Source: Gehongia tenuis (GTDB taxonomy: Bacteria > Bacillota > Clostridia > Christensenellales > NSJ-53). From it: a stretch of DNA of 64,000 nucleotides. The DNA lies in NCBI RefSeq assembly GCF_014384795.1, contig NZ_JACRSR010000001.1, positions 682,001 through 746,000 on the forward strand. Direction: 5' to 3'. The notes under the pieces were generated by a model, which worked only from the letters and a program-made list of their open reading frames with translations, was not told the DNA's origin and made no database searches. This document shows positions 55,145-62,455 of the stretch, one piece after another (position 1 is the stretch's first letter; each line of letters opens with the position of its first letter). The position numbers and the translations under genes were made by a program.

Positions 55145-55180
55145 AAGGCAAGGCGCCAACACACCTTGCCTTGCTTTTTT
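55145..55180. terminator. Bidirectional terminator after the acetyltransferase
   Basis: AAGGCAAGG / CCTTGCCTT 9-bp stem with a 10-base loop. TTTTTT follows on the plus strand and a shorter T-rich stretch on the minus strand, where it closes the convergent lipoprotein gene. Confidence 0.85.
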
Positions 55181-56315
55181 ATTCCGTTTGGGGTGAGGGC
55201 GAGGGGGCCGGGGAAGGCGACGCCTCGCCCTCGCCGGAGGCCGCCGGTTCGCCGCTCGGGCTTTCCGAGGTGAGATTGATGTCCACCTCGGGCACCGTGG
55301 GAGAGGGCTCCAGATTGTCACCGGTGCCGGCATCGGAGGGTGTGGGCGTGGCCGGCGGGGCGGTGGGATAGTCGGTGTTCTTGAAGGCGGTGATCTGCTG
55401 CACCTCCAGGATGTTGTTGTCCACGTCGAGGAAAACCACCGGAAGCTCCTTTGGCACGTCCCAAACGTTCACCAGCACCGCCGAGATGGGATAGGTGGGG
55501 GTGGGATTGGGACTCTCGCCAATGTAGGGACTTTCCGAGGTGATGTACACCTTGGTGTAGTAGGTATTGCGCTCAATATGGTCCACCGTAATATCATAGC
55601 CGTCGGTGGGCTGCTCGCCCAGGGCCGCTACGATCAGATATTTGGTGTAGGGGATCATCACGTCGTCCTCATGGCTGAGCACACGGTAGAAGGAACCCTG
55701 CTTTTGATGTTCGTACATATCGAGGGCCACCTCGTACTCCACGCCCACACCTTCCTCCCGAAGCTCCTCCGGGGAGATGGTGGCGCGCAGTTCCAGCGAG
55801 GAGACCAGGTCCTCGCCCGTCTGTTCGCCGGGCAGCGCCGCCAGCTGGCGCACGCCGTCCAAAAAGACGGTGAACTGATCGTGAGGCTTGAAGTAGCGGT
55901 AGTCGTAGGTTTTTACGTCTCCGCCCCGGGAATCCTGCCACACGAGAAGATCGTCGCCCTTGACGTAGTAAAGCTCCAGCACTTCATCCCGATTATGGAT
56001 CAGGATGCGGTGGGTGCTTTGGACGGAAGGTACAAAGGTGTATCCTTTGGGCTGCTTGATCTCGCTGGATCCAAGGACCAGGGAGCGCACGCTTTTAAGC
56101 CCTTCCAGCATGGTCTTGTCCATGGTGGTGGTGTACACCGTGGTTCCCACGTTCTCCTTCAGGTATTCAATCTCCACTTCGGTGGGAACGCCGTCGGCGT
56201 CAAGGCCGATTTTGCTCCACAGCTCCTCGCCGCTCATCAAAGAGGAGCAGCCGCCGGCCAGCAGAAGGCCGAGCATCAGGACGCTGAGCATGAGGCTTGT
56301 TACTATCTTTTTCAT
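55179..56315 (-). CDS. PrcB-like lipoprotein with Ser/Pro/Thr-rich tail
   Basis: A 378-residue exported lipoprotein. The signal MKKIVTSLMLSVLMLGLLL leads to an AGGC lipobox with Cys23. The middle of the protein resembles PrcB-type domains (GYDITVDHIERNTYYTKVYI; YPISAVLVNVWDVPKELPVV). The last 65 residues are disordered, rich in Pro, Ser, Thr, Glu and Gly. PrcB domains often occur in protease-associated surface proteins; no function can be assigned here. GGAGG lies upstream of ATG 56315. Confidence 0.78.
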   Translation of the reverse strand: MKKIVTSLMLSVLMLGLLLAGGCSSLMSGEELWSKIGLDADGVPTEVEIEYLKENVGTTVYTTTMDKTMLEGLKSVRSLVLGSSEIKQPKGYTFVPSVQSTHRILIHNRDEVLELYYVKGDDLLVWQDSRGGDVKTYDYRYFKPHDQFTVFLDGVRQLAALPGEQTGEDLVSSLELRATISPEELREEGVGVEYEVALDMYEHQKQGSFYRVLSHEDDVMIPYTKYLIVAALGEQPTDGYDITVDHIERNTYYTKVYITSESPYIGESPNPTPTYPISAVLVNVWDVPKELPVVFLDVDNNILEVQQITAFKNTDYPTAPPATPTPSDAGTGDNLEPSPTVPEVDINLTSESPSGEPAASGEGEASPSPAPSPSPQTE

Positions 56316-56374
56316 GATACCTCCAAGGCTTGTATTCACCTATGATTTTATGCAATGTGAAACCCATAAGTCAA

Positions 56375-56402
56375 TTGCTTTTTTTGGCAATATGGATACA
56401 AT
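56375..56402 (+). promoter_or_regulatory. Promoter of the class II aldolase gene
   Basis: TTGCTT at 56375-56380, 16 bases, TACAAT at 56397-56402, diverging from the PrcB-like lipoprotein gene. Confidence 0.6.
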
Positions 56403-56427
56403 GGAGATGAGAGGTGGTCAAAAGTCC

Positions 56428-57009
56428 ATGAAACGCAATATCAACACCAATAGTCAAGTGATCAAATGCTGTCAGCATCTCCATCAGAAAAGCCTGATCA
56501 GCGCTTTTGGCGGCAATGTCAGCGTCCGTTCGGAGAACAAGATCATCATAACCCCCACGGGACTCCCTCTGCGGGAGGTGGCGGAGGATGATCTGGTGGT
56601 GGTGAACATGGCGGGCGAGGTGCTCTTCGGCATGGGCGAGCCCTCCTCGGAGCTGGCCCTTCATCTGGCCATCTACCGGAACTGGCCTCACATCAAGGGC
56701 ATCATTCACACCCATTCGCCGGCGGCTACCGCTTTTGCCTATCTGGGCCGGGAGATTCAGGCGGTGAATCCGGAGAGCATGGAGTACCTCAAAGATATTC
56801 CCATCGTGCCCTATCGGCCCATCGGCAGCGATTCACTGGCGGACGCGCTGGAAGAGGTGGTTCGGGGCGGCCGGTACAACGCCATTCTTCTTGAACGGCA
56901 CGGCCTTATCACGGTGGGCAGCAATCTGGACGTTGCCTACAACCTCACCGAACTCGTGGAGGAGACCGCCAAAATCAATCTTTATATCAAAATTCTACAA
57001 AACAGCTGA
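56428..57009 (+). CDS. Class II aldolase/adducin family protein
   Basis: A 193-residue class II aldolase. It shows FGGNVSVRSENKIIITPTG, the zinc pair in IIHTHSPAATAFAYLG, and ERHGLITVGSNLDVAYNLTE with the third histidine. Relatives include L-fuculose-1-phosphate and L-ribulose-5-phosphate aldolase/epimerase; the sugar phosphate used is not clear. ATG 56428 has GAGGTGG 10 bases upstream. It appears to be a single-gene unit. Confidence 0.85.
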   Translation: MKRNINTNSQVIKCCQHLHQKSLISAFGGNVSVRSENKIIITPTGLPLREVAEDDLVVVNMAGEVLFGMGEPSSELALHLAIYRNWPHIKGIIHTHSPAATAFAYLGREIQAVNPESMEYLKDIPIVPYRPIGSDSLADALEEVVRGGRYNAILLERHGLITVGSNLDVAYNLTELVEETAKINLYIKILQNS

Positions 57010-57067
57010 CCACTGGTATTTTTCTGGTTTTGTCTGCTCATACTAGGACAAAAAGGAGGCGAAACCA

Positions 57068-57325
57068 TTGAACAAGAAAAGAATTCTGGCTTTGATTGCG
57101 GTACTGGTCCTGGGCTTGGCGCTTGTGGTCGCCGGCTGTGGCAAGAAAAACGAACCTTCGCCCACGCCCGTTGCAACGCCCGCTCAGACCGTCAAACCTC
57201 TGGAATCGGTGATGCCCAGCATCCTGCCTTCCACATCGCCCACGGTATCCACCAGCCCGTCTTCGACGCCTGGGGCCATTGAAACGCCGGCGGATTCCGC
57301 GCTCACTTCCCCCAAGGCTGATTGA
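57068..57325 (+). CDS. Small Ser/Thr/Pro-rich lipoprotein
   Basis: An 85-residue exported protein. The signal NKKRILALIAVLVLGLALV ends in VAGC with Cys24 as the lipidated residue. All of the remaining sequence is low-complexity Pro/Thr/Ser/Val (PSPTPVATPAQT; PSTSPTVSTSPSSTPG). The start is TTG 57068 after AAAGGAGGCG. It looks like a tethered wall spacer rather than an enzyme. It lies directly before lgt, which makes its lipid anchor, but its own terminator separates them. Confidence 0.75.
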   Translation: MNKKRILALIAVLVLGLALVVAGCGKKNEPSPTPVATPAQTVKPLESVMPSILPSTSPTVSTSPSSTPGAIETPADSALTSPKAD

Positions 57326-57335
57326 TTCCAAACCC

Positions 57336-57363
57336 AAAGCTCCTTGCTTCAAGGAGCTTTTTT
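57336..57363 (+). terminator. Intrinsic terminator of the small lipoprotein gene
   Basis: AAAGCTCCTTG / CAAGGAGCTTT perfect 11-bp stem with a 3-base loop, then TTT. Confidence 0.92.
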
Positions 57364-57380
57364 CATGTCCGGCATTTCTG

Positions 57381-57409
57381 TTGCGGATTGGAACTCTTGG
57401 CAGTATAAT
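57381..57409 (+). promoter_or_regulatory. Sigma-A promoter of lgt
   Basis: TTGCGG at 57381-57386, 17 bases, TATAAT at 57404-57409. Confidence 0.8.
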
Positions 57410-57438
57410 GAAACCACTATAAGCAAGGAGGCTGAAAT

Positions 57439-58464
57439 ATGGCTGACCCCATTGCGTTTACGGTATTTGGCAAACCGGTTTACTGGTATGGCATTTTGAT
57501 TGCTGCCGCCGTTGTCGTCGGCATCATTCTTAGCTGGCGTGAAACCAAAAGAAGGGGCTACAATCCCGACAGCATCATTGACTTTGCGCTCATCGCCATT
57601 CCGATTTCCATCATCTGCGCCCGTATTTATTACGTGGTTTTTTCCTGGGATTACTACGCCAACGATTTTTGGAGCGTATTTAAGATCTGGGAGGGCGGCC
57701 TCGCCATCTACGGCGCCATCATCGGCGGCGTGCTGGCGGCGCTCATCTATGGTAAGTTTGGCAAGATCAGGTTTTGGGACGTGTGCGATATCGTGGTGCC
57801 CGCACTGGCGCTGGGCCAGGCCGTGGGCCGCTGGGGCAACTTCTTCAACCAGGAGGCTTACGGCGAACTCATCACCAATCCCGCCTTTCAGAAGTTTCCC
57901 ATCGGCGTATATATCGAAAGCGAAGGGGCGTGGCATATGGCCACCTTCTTCTACGAATTCGTCTGGGATCTGCTGCTGTTCATTCTTCTGATGGCGGTGC
58001 GCAAAAAGAAGTTCAAGTCCGGTTCCCTCACCTTGATGTATTTCATGTTCTACGGCATTGGCCGATTCTTCATCGAGGGCCTTCGCACCGACAGCCTGTA
58101 CTGGGGCGACTTCCGGGTATCCCAGGTGCTGAGTCTCGTGCTGGTGTTCGTATGCGGCGCCGTACTGGTGGTGCGGTTCGTGAAGAAGCGGAAGCTGGGC
58201 GCTGCGGCCGGGGATGCTGCGGACGGCGGTGAAACCGGCGGGATCGTGTCGGATCTGGAAGGGACCGGGGGCGAAGAGGCTCCCGCAGCCGGGAAAGCAG
58301 CGGAAGCGGCGGAAACGGAACCTGCCGAGGACGGACCGGCGCCGAATGAGCCGGCGGACGGATCCATAGAAGCTGAACCGGCCGGCGGAGACGGAGCCGA
58401 AACGGCGGAGGAACAGTCCGAGGCCGGGACGTCCGCAGCGGATGAGCCGCAGCCCAAAGACTGA
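57439..58464 (+). CDS. lgt: Prolipoprotein diacylglyceryl transferase Lgt with acidic tail
   Basis: A 341-residue integral membrane enzyme that attaches diacylglycerol to the lipobox cysteine of preprolipoproteins. Lgt motifs are VYWYGILIAAAV, EGGLAIYGAIIGGVL, the signature GQAVGRWGNFFNQEAYG and GIGRFFIEGLRTDSLYWG. The enzyme body ends near residue 250. The last 90 residues (58192-58461) are a low-complexity Ala/Glu/Gly/Pro tail not needed by the family fold. AAGGAGG precedes ATG 57439. pncB follows by 30 bases. Confidence 0.95.
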   Translation: MADPIAFTVFGKPVYWYGILIAAAVVVGIILSWRETKRRGYNPDSIIDFALIAIPISIICARIYYVVFSWDYYANDFWSVFKIWEGGLAIYGAIIGGVLAALIYGKFGKIRFWDVCDIVVPALALGQAVGRWGNFFNQEAYGELITNPAFQKFPIGVYIESEGAWHMATFFYEFVWDLLLFILLMAVRKKKFKSGSLTLMYFMFYGIGRFFIEGLRTDSLYWGDFRVSQVLSLVLVFVCGAVLVVRFVKKRKLGAAAGDAADGGETGGIVSDLEGTGGEEAPAAGKAAEAAETEPAEDGPAPNEPADGSIEAEPAGGDGAETAEEQSEAGTSAADEPQPKD

Positions 58465-58494
58465 GCTAAAGGGAACAAGGGGAGGAAACAAACG

Positions 58495-59931
58495 ATGATA
58501 CGAAACCTATCCATGATGACGGACCTGTACCAGCTGACCATGATGTACGGGTACTATAAGCATGGCATGCAGAATAATGTGGCGGTCTTTGACCTGTTTT
58601 TCCGCAGGAACGGCATCTCCTATGCGGTGGCGGCGGGCCTGGAACAGGTGATCGAATACATCCGCAATATCCATATGGATGCCAACGATATTGCCTATCT
58701 GCGCTCCCTCAACCTCTTCGATGAGGAATTCCTCGATATGCTGATCAACTTTCGCTTCACCGGGGATATCGATGCCATGCCGGAGGGCTCCATCGTTTTT
58801 CCCAACGAGCCCCTCGTTCGGGTGAAGGCGCCCATCATGGAAGCCCAGTTTATCGAAACAGCGCTGCTCAATATCGTGAACCATCAAACCCTTATCGCCA
58901 CCAAGGCCAGCAGGGTGGTCCATGCAGCGGGCGGCGGCGGGGTGATGGAGTTTGGCCTCCGGAGAGCGCAGGGCCCCGATGCCGGCATCTACGGCGCCCG
59001 GGCGGCTATCATCGGAGGCTGCATCGGCACCAGCAATGTGCTCACCGGTCAGATGTACGAGGTTCCGGCCATGGGCACCCACGCCCATAGCTGGGTGATG
59101 AGCTTTCCCGATGAGATCAGCGCCTTCAGAGCCTATGCAAAGACCTTTCCCGATCAGTGCCTTTTGCTGGTGGATACCTACGACACCCTCAAAAGCGGCA
59201 TGCCCAACGCCATCAAGGTCTTTAGGGAGCTGAGGGCGGCGGGTCATGAGCCCATGGGCATCCGGCTGGACTCCGGTGATTTGGCCTATCTCAGCAAGCA
59301 GGCCCGGAGGATGATGGACGAGGCCGGCTTTGAGAACGCCAAGGTGGTGGCTTCCGGCGACCTGGACGAGGAAGTGATCTGGGATCTTCGGGCCCAGGGC
59401 GCAGCCATCGATACCTGGGGCGTGGGCACGAAGATGATTACCAGCGCCGACCTGCCCGCTCTGGGCGGCGTCTACAAGATGTCCGGGGAAATCGGACCGG
59501 ATGGTGCGCTGGTGCCCAAGATCAAAGTGAGTGATAACCCGGTGAAGATCACCAATCCCGGCATGAAGACGGTGTGGCGCATCTACGGCAAGACCTCCGG
59601 CAAGGCGCTGGCCGATCTCATCGCCCTGGAGGACGACACCTTTGACACCGAAAAACCCCTTACGATCTTTGATCCCACCGAGACCTGGAAGCGCATGACC
59701 CTTCGGGATTACACCATGCGGAAGCTGCTGGTGCCCATCTTCCGGGAGGGCCGCCAGGTCTACGCCGCGCCCAGCCTGATGGATATCCAGCATTACTGCG
59801 AAAGTGAGCTGGATACCTTCTGGGAGGAGTACAAGCGCCTGGTGAAACCGCACACCTACAAGGTGGACCTCAGCGACCGGCTCTATGACCTCAAGAAGAA
59901 ACTTTTAAACGAAGCTCGGCCTGAATTTTGA
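58495..59931 (+). CDS. pncB: Nicotinate phosphoribosyltransferase
   Basis: A 478-residue NAPRTase. It has LYQLTMMYGYYKHG near the N-terminus, FGLRRAQGPDAGIYGARAA (active-site His position substituted within the family pattern), VPAMGTHAHSWVMSF, GIRLDSGDLAYLSKQ and DTWGVGTKMITS. It converts nicotinate + PRPP (+ATP) to nicotinate mononucleotide for NAD salvage. GGGAGG lies upstream of ATG 58495. It is probably in one transcript with lgt. Confidence 0.94.
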   Translation: MIRNLSMMTDLYQLTMMYGYYKHGMQNNVAVFDLFFRRNGISYAVAAGLEQVIEYIRNIHMDANDIAYLRSLNLFDEEFLDMLINFRFTGDIDAMPEGSIVFPNEPLVRVKAPIMEAQFIETALLNIVNHQTLIATKASRVVHAAGGGGVMEFGLRRAQGPDAGIYGARAAIIGGCIGTSNVLTGQMYEVPAMGTHAHSWVMSFPDEISAFRAYAKTFPDQCLLLVDTYDTLKSGMPNAIKVFRELRAAGHEPMGIRLDSGDLAYLSKQARRMMDEAGFENAKVVASGDLDEEVIWDLRAQGAAIDTWGVGTKMITSADLPALGGVYKMSGEIGPDGALVPKIKVSDNPVKITNPGMKTVWRIYGKTSGKALADLIALEDDTFDTEKPLTIFDPTETWKRMTLRDYTMRKLLVPIFREGRQVYAAPSLMDIQHYCESELDTFWEEYKRLVKPHTYKVDLSDRLYDLKKKLLNEARPEF

Positions 59932-60020
59932 AAAATACAGGGAATTCGACACCGCCCGTTTGACATTTTTTTGGACCCGGCCAAGGTATGCTTGTCCTAG
60001 AAGCAGAAGGAGGGTTCGGA

Positions 60021-60458
60021 ATGCAAAGGATGTTTAGGGTGAAAGCGAGGGGCTACGACCCTTCGGAGGTGGAAGACTATATTGAGCGCCTGAAAAAGGA
60101 CTTTGAGGAAGATTTAGCCCGCCAGAAGGATCGCCTGTTGGAGCTTCGGGCGGAGAATAAGCTTTTAAGTGAGGAACTGGCCGAGTTTCGGGATAAGGAG
60201 AATCAGATCGTGGGCGCCTTGGTGGAGGCCCAGTGCCGGGCATCGGCGGTGGAGCGGGAGGCCAAGGAACGTGCGGAGCGGCAGCTGATGGAGCTTGAAG
60301 GCCATAAGCGCAGGCTGGGTGAAGAAATGGCCGATACCCGGGCCAGACTGCTGAACCTGAAGAAAGCGGCCGCGGATGTCCTCGGCCTGTTCGTGGAGGA
60401 GATTGAACAGGAGGAAAAGGCCATCGCGGGACCCAAACCCATGAAGCAGGTGGGATAA
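60021..60458 (+). CDS. DivIVA-like coiled-coil protein
   Basis: A 145-residue protein with an N-terminal DivIVA-type segment (FRVKARGYDPSEVEDYIERL) followed by continuous coiled coil (about 25-130, rich in Glu/Lys/Arg/Leu). Relatives such as DivIVA and GpsB mark curved membrane or the division site and recruit partners. This one is short, so which partner it serves is open. AAGGAGGG precedes ATG 60021. A TTGACA at 59960 lies 21 bases from TATGCT, too far for a normal promoter. Confidence 0.78.
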   Translation: MQRMFRVKARGYDPSEVEDYIERLKKDFEEDLARQKDRLLELRAENKLLSEELAEFRDKENQIVGALVEAQCRASAVEREAKERAERQLMELEGHKRRLGEEMADTRARLLNLKKAAADVLGLFVEEIEQEEKAIAGPKPMKQVG

Positions 60459-60514
60459 AGGATGGGGCGGCGGGGGAGGGCTTAAAGCATCCCGTGCCGC
60501 AGGCCTCCAAACGG

Positions 60515-60550
60515 AAAAAAGGGCCGGAAGTGTACTTCCGGCCCTTTCTT
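60515..60550. terminator. Bidirectional terminator between DivIVA-like and flavodoxin genes
   Basis: AAAGGGCCGGAAG / CTTCCGGCCCTTT 13-bp stem with a TGTA loop. Flanking A's on the left give a T-run on the minus strand and TTTCTT follows on the plus strand. Confidence 0.9.
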
Positions 60551-61196
60551 ATTCGGTGAGAGACAGACTTTCCGTCCATTCCTGGATTTCTTCATAATCG
60601 GCATTGGCGGCGAAGCGTTTCCCGGTAAGCCATGTCACATCGCCGGGACAGAGGGCCTTCAGGTTTGACTCGCTCTGGCTTATGCCGCTTCCCCCGGAAG
60701 TACAGAAGTCGATTACGGTTTTTCCCGATAGATCATAGGTCTCCACGAAAGTGTCGATGATCCGCGGCTCCTCGCCCCACCAGATGGGGTGCCCAATAAA
60801 AATCACATCATAATCGCCCATATTTTCAATGCTGCCGGAAATCGCAGGACGGGCGTCATTATTCTGCTGCTCACGGTTTGCTCTGCAGCCGTTGTCATTG
60901 TAATTGAGATCATCGGCGCTGTAAGGTTCAGCGGGCACAATCTCAAAAAGATCCGCGTCCGCCGCCTCGGCAATGTATTCGGCAATCGGTTTTGTCGTTC
61001 CGGTAGCGGAAAAGTAAGCGACCAGCACCCGGACGCCCGCTTTCGGCGCCGGGGACCCGGCGGGCCGGTTATCCGGCGTAACGGCGACGGGGCTTTTCAG
61101 TTCACGGCCTGGAGTTTTCTCGGTATTTTCCGCCGTACACGCGGAAAAGGGGAATACCAGCGTCATTAAAAAAAGAACGGACAACAGTTTTTTCAT
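60549..61196 (-). CDS. Flavodoxin-domain lipoprotein
   Basis: A 215-residue exported flavodoxin. The signal MKKLLSVLFLMTLVFPF ends at a FSAC lipobox with Cys20. A 30-residue Pro/Thr-rich linker leads to the flavodoxin fold, with FMN phosphate loop LVAYFSATGTTKPIAEYIAE, then DVIFIGHPIWWGEEPRIID and TSGGSGISQSE. It probably carries FMN outside the membrane as an electron carrier; the partner is unknown. GGAGGA precedes ATG 61196. A 48-residue ORF lies 12 bases upstream and a LysR gene diverges. Confidence 0.85.
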   Translation of the reverse strand: MKKLLSVLFLMTLVFPFSACTAENTEKTPGRELKSPVAVTPDNRPAGSPAPKAGVRVLVAYFSATGTTKPIAEYIAEAADADLFEIVPAEPYSADDLNYNDNGCRANREQQNNDARPAISGSIENMGDYDVIFIGHPIWWGEEPRIIDTFVETYDLSGKTVIDFCTSGGSGISQSESNLKALCPGDVTWLTGKRFAANADYEEIQEWTESLSLTE

Positions 61197-61208
61197 AGGT
61201 TTCCTCCG

Positions 61209-61355
61209 TCATATAGATTTTCCAAGTTCATAAGCTTCCCGCATATGGACGCTCTTTTTTGTCATTTCCGGCGTTCCGCAGCCGGTGCCGATCAGTCTCT
61301 GACTGCCATAAAGCGCCCGCTCTTCATCAAAGTTCTTATTTTCGATTGTTTTCAT
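61209..61355 (-). pseudogene. DUF3737-like N-terminal remnant (48 aa small ORF)
   Basis: A 48-codon frame starting at 61355, with AGGAGG at good spacing, reads MKTIENKNFDEERALYGSQR and then diverges to end ...MREAYELGKSI. The start matches, from memory, the conserved N-terminus of DUF3737 (pectate-lyase-fold) proteins, which run to roughly 280 residues, so this is most likely a decayed fragment. It keeps the reading frame and ribosome site and sits 12 bases before the flavodoxin gene, so it may still be translated as a leader peptide. I treat it as a remnant, not a functional enzyme. Confidence 0.5.
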
Positions 61356-61448
61356 GGTATCCTCCTATTCTTTCTTCAGACCGTGCGGCTTCTTTCGCCC
61401 CTTCAAGTTTCAGTATACTTTGAATCCGACAAATTACAAATGGTTATT

Positions 61449-61462
61449 GATAATGGATTATC
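61449..61462. promoter_or_regulatory. Palindrome in the LysR/flavodoxin intergenic region
   Basis: GATAAT-gg-ATTATC perfect palindrome located 4 bases before the LysR -35 box. It has the partial-dyad, T-N11-A-like shape expected of a LysR operator. Confidence 0.5.
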
Positions 61463-61466
61463 ATCG

Positions 61467-61495
61467 TTTACAAGAATGATAATAATCCGTATAAT
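61467..61495 (+). promoter_or_regulatory. Sigma-A promoter of the LysR gene
   Basis: TTTACA at 61467-61472, 17 bases, TATAAT at 61490-61495, 24 bases before the start codon. A weaker divergent promoter toward the flavodoxin may use TATACT on the minus strand at 61417-61412. Confidence 0.85.
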
Positions 61496-61519
61496 GGAAG
61501 CACTGAAGGGAGAGCAAAA

Positions 61520-62404
61520 ATGATTGAGACAAGACTATTGCGGTATTTTCTTGCCGTTGCCAGGCAGCAGAATATCACGAGGGCGGCGCAGACGCTGTTT
61601 GTGACCCAGTCAACGCTGTCCAAACAGATGATGGATCTGGAAAAACAGCTGGGCAAACAGCTGTTTATCCGCGGAAAACGGAAGTTGACGTTGACGGAGG
61701 AGGGGAGCTTCCTTCGCAGACGGGCGCAGGAGATCTTGGAACTGATGGACAACACGGAGTCCGCATTCCGGACGAATGCTGAAACCCTGAGCGGCGAGAT
61801 TACCATTGGATGCGGCGAAACCATCGCAATGGATGAAATTGCGGCGCTGTTCGCTGAAATCCACGAGCAGTATCCCGATGTGAAATTTCACACCCACAGC
61901 GGCGCTGCGGACACCGTTCTCGAGCGGCTTGACAGCGGGCTTGCGGATATGGGACTGCTGCTGGGTCCTATCCGGCAGGAGAGATATGATTATTTGAATC
62001 TTCATAAAAAAGATGTGTTCGGACTGTTGATGCGAAAAGATTGTGAGCTGGCGGCACAGCGCTCCATCAACATCGACCAGCTCAAGTCGCTGCCGATGAT
62101 TCTGCCGGAACAGACCTTTTCCGGGCATCAGGAGCTGGAGTGGTTCGGTTTGGATGTGCTCCATATGGTTGCGACCTATAACCTGATCCATAACGCAACC
62201 TTCATGGTTGAGCACGGAATCGGCTATGCACTGTGTCTGGACCGGTTGGTCAATACCGAGGGGCGCAACCTTGCCTTCCGGCCTATTACGCCGGAATTAT
62301 CGGTGAATCTATACATCGTGACCAAGAAATACCAGACCTTTTCGCCCGCAGCAAAAGTGTTTTTGGAAAGGATTCGAGCAAACGTCTCCAGGATTTCCGT
62401 CTGA
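61520..62404 (+). CDS. LysR-family transcriptional regulator
   Basis: A 294-residue LysR regulator. The N-terminal winged helix-turn-helix has LLRYFLAVARQQNITRAAQT and LFVTQSTLSKQMMDLEKQLG. The effector-binding domain starts near SGEITIGCGETIAMDEIAAL. AGGGAG precedes ATG 61520. It diverges from the flavodoxin lipoprotein and the DUF3737-like remnant. In gut clostridia, similar LysR genes neighbour redox clusters of flavodoxin and DUF3737 type, so it likely controls the minus-strand unit. Confidence 0.92.
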   Translation: MIETRLLRYFLAVARQQNITRAAQTLFVTQSTLSKQMMDLEKQLGKQLFIRGKRKLTLTEEGSFLRRRAQEILELMDNTESAFRTNAETLSGEITIGCGETIAMDEIAALFAEIHEQYPDVKFHTHSGAADTVLERLDSGLADMGLLLGPIRQERYDYLNLHKKDVFGLLMRKDCELAAQRSINIDQLKSLPMILPEQTFSGHQELEWFGLDVLHMVATYNLIHNATFMVEHGIGYALCLDRLVNTEGRNLAFRPITPELSVNLYIVTKKYQTFSPAAKVFLERIRANVSRISV

Positions 62405-62406
62405 CC

Positions 62407-62442
62407 CAAAAAACGGGGTAACCTCAAAAGAGGTTGCCCCGT
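62407..62442. terminator. Terminator shared by LysR and surface-protein genes
   Basis: ACGGGGTAACCTC / GAGGTTGCCCCGT 13-bp stem with one wobble and an AAAA loop. On the minus strand a run of six T follows, giving a strong terminator for the surface protein; on the plus strand the T-run is weak. Confidence 0.85.
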
Positions 62443-62455
62443 GTCCTTTGCCTTC

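Noticed and set aside
59960..59992. TTGACA followed by TATGCT before the DivIVA-like gene
   Set aside because: The spacer is 21 bases, outside the useful 16-18 range, so it was not called as a promoter.
61245..61523. A 92-codon plus-strand frame before the LysR gene
   Set aside because: It runs across the LysR promoter and start, lacks a ribosome site, and lies opposite the better supported minus-strand 48-codon ORF.
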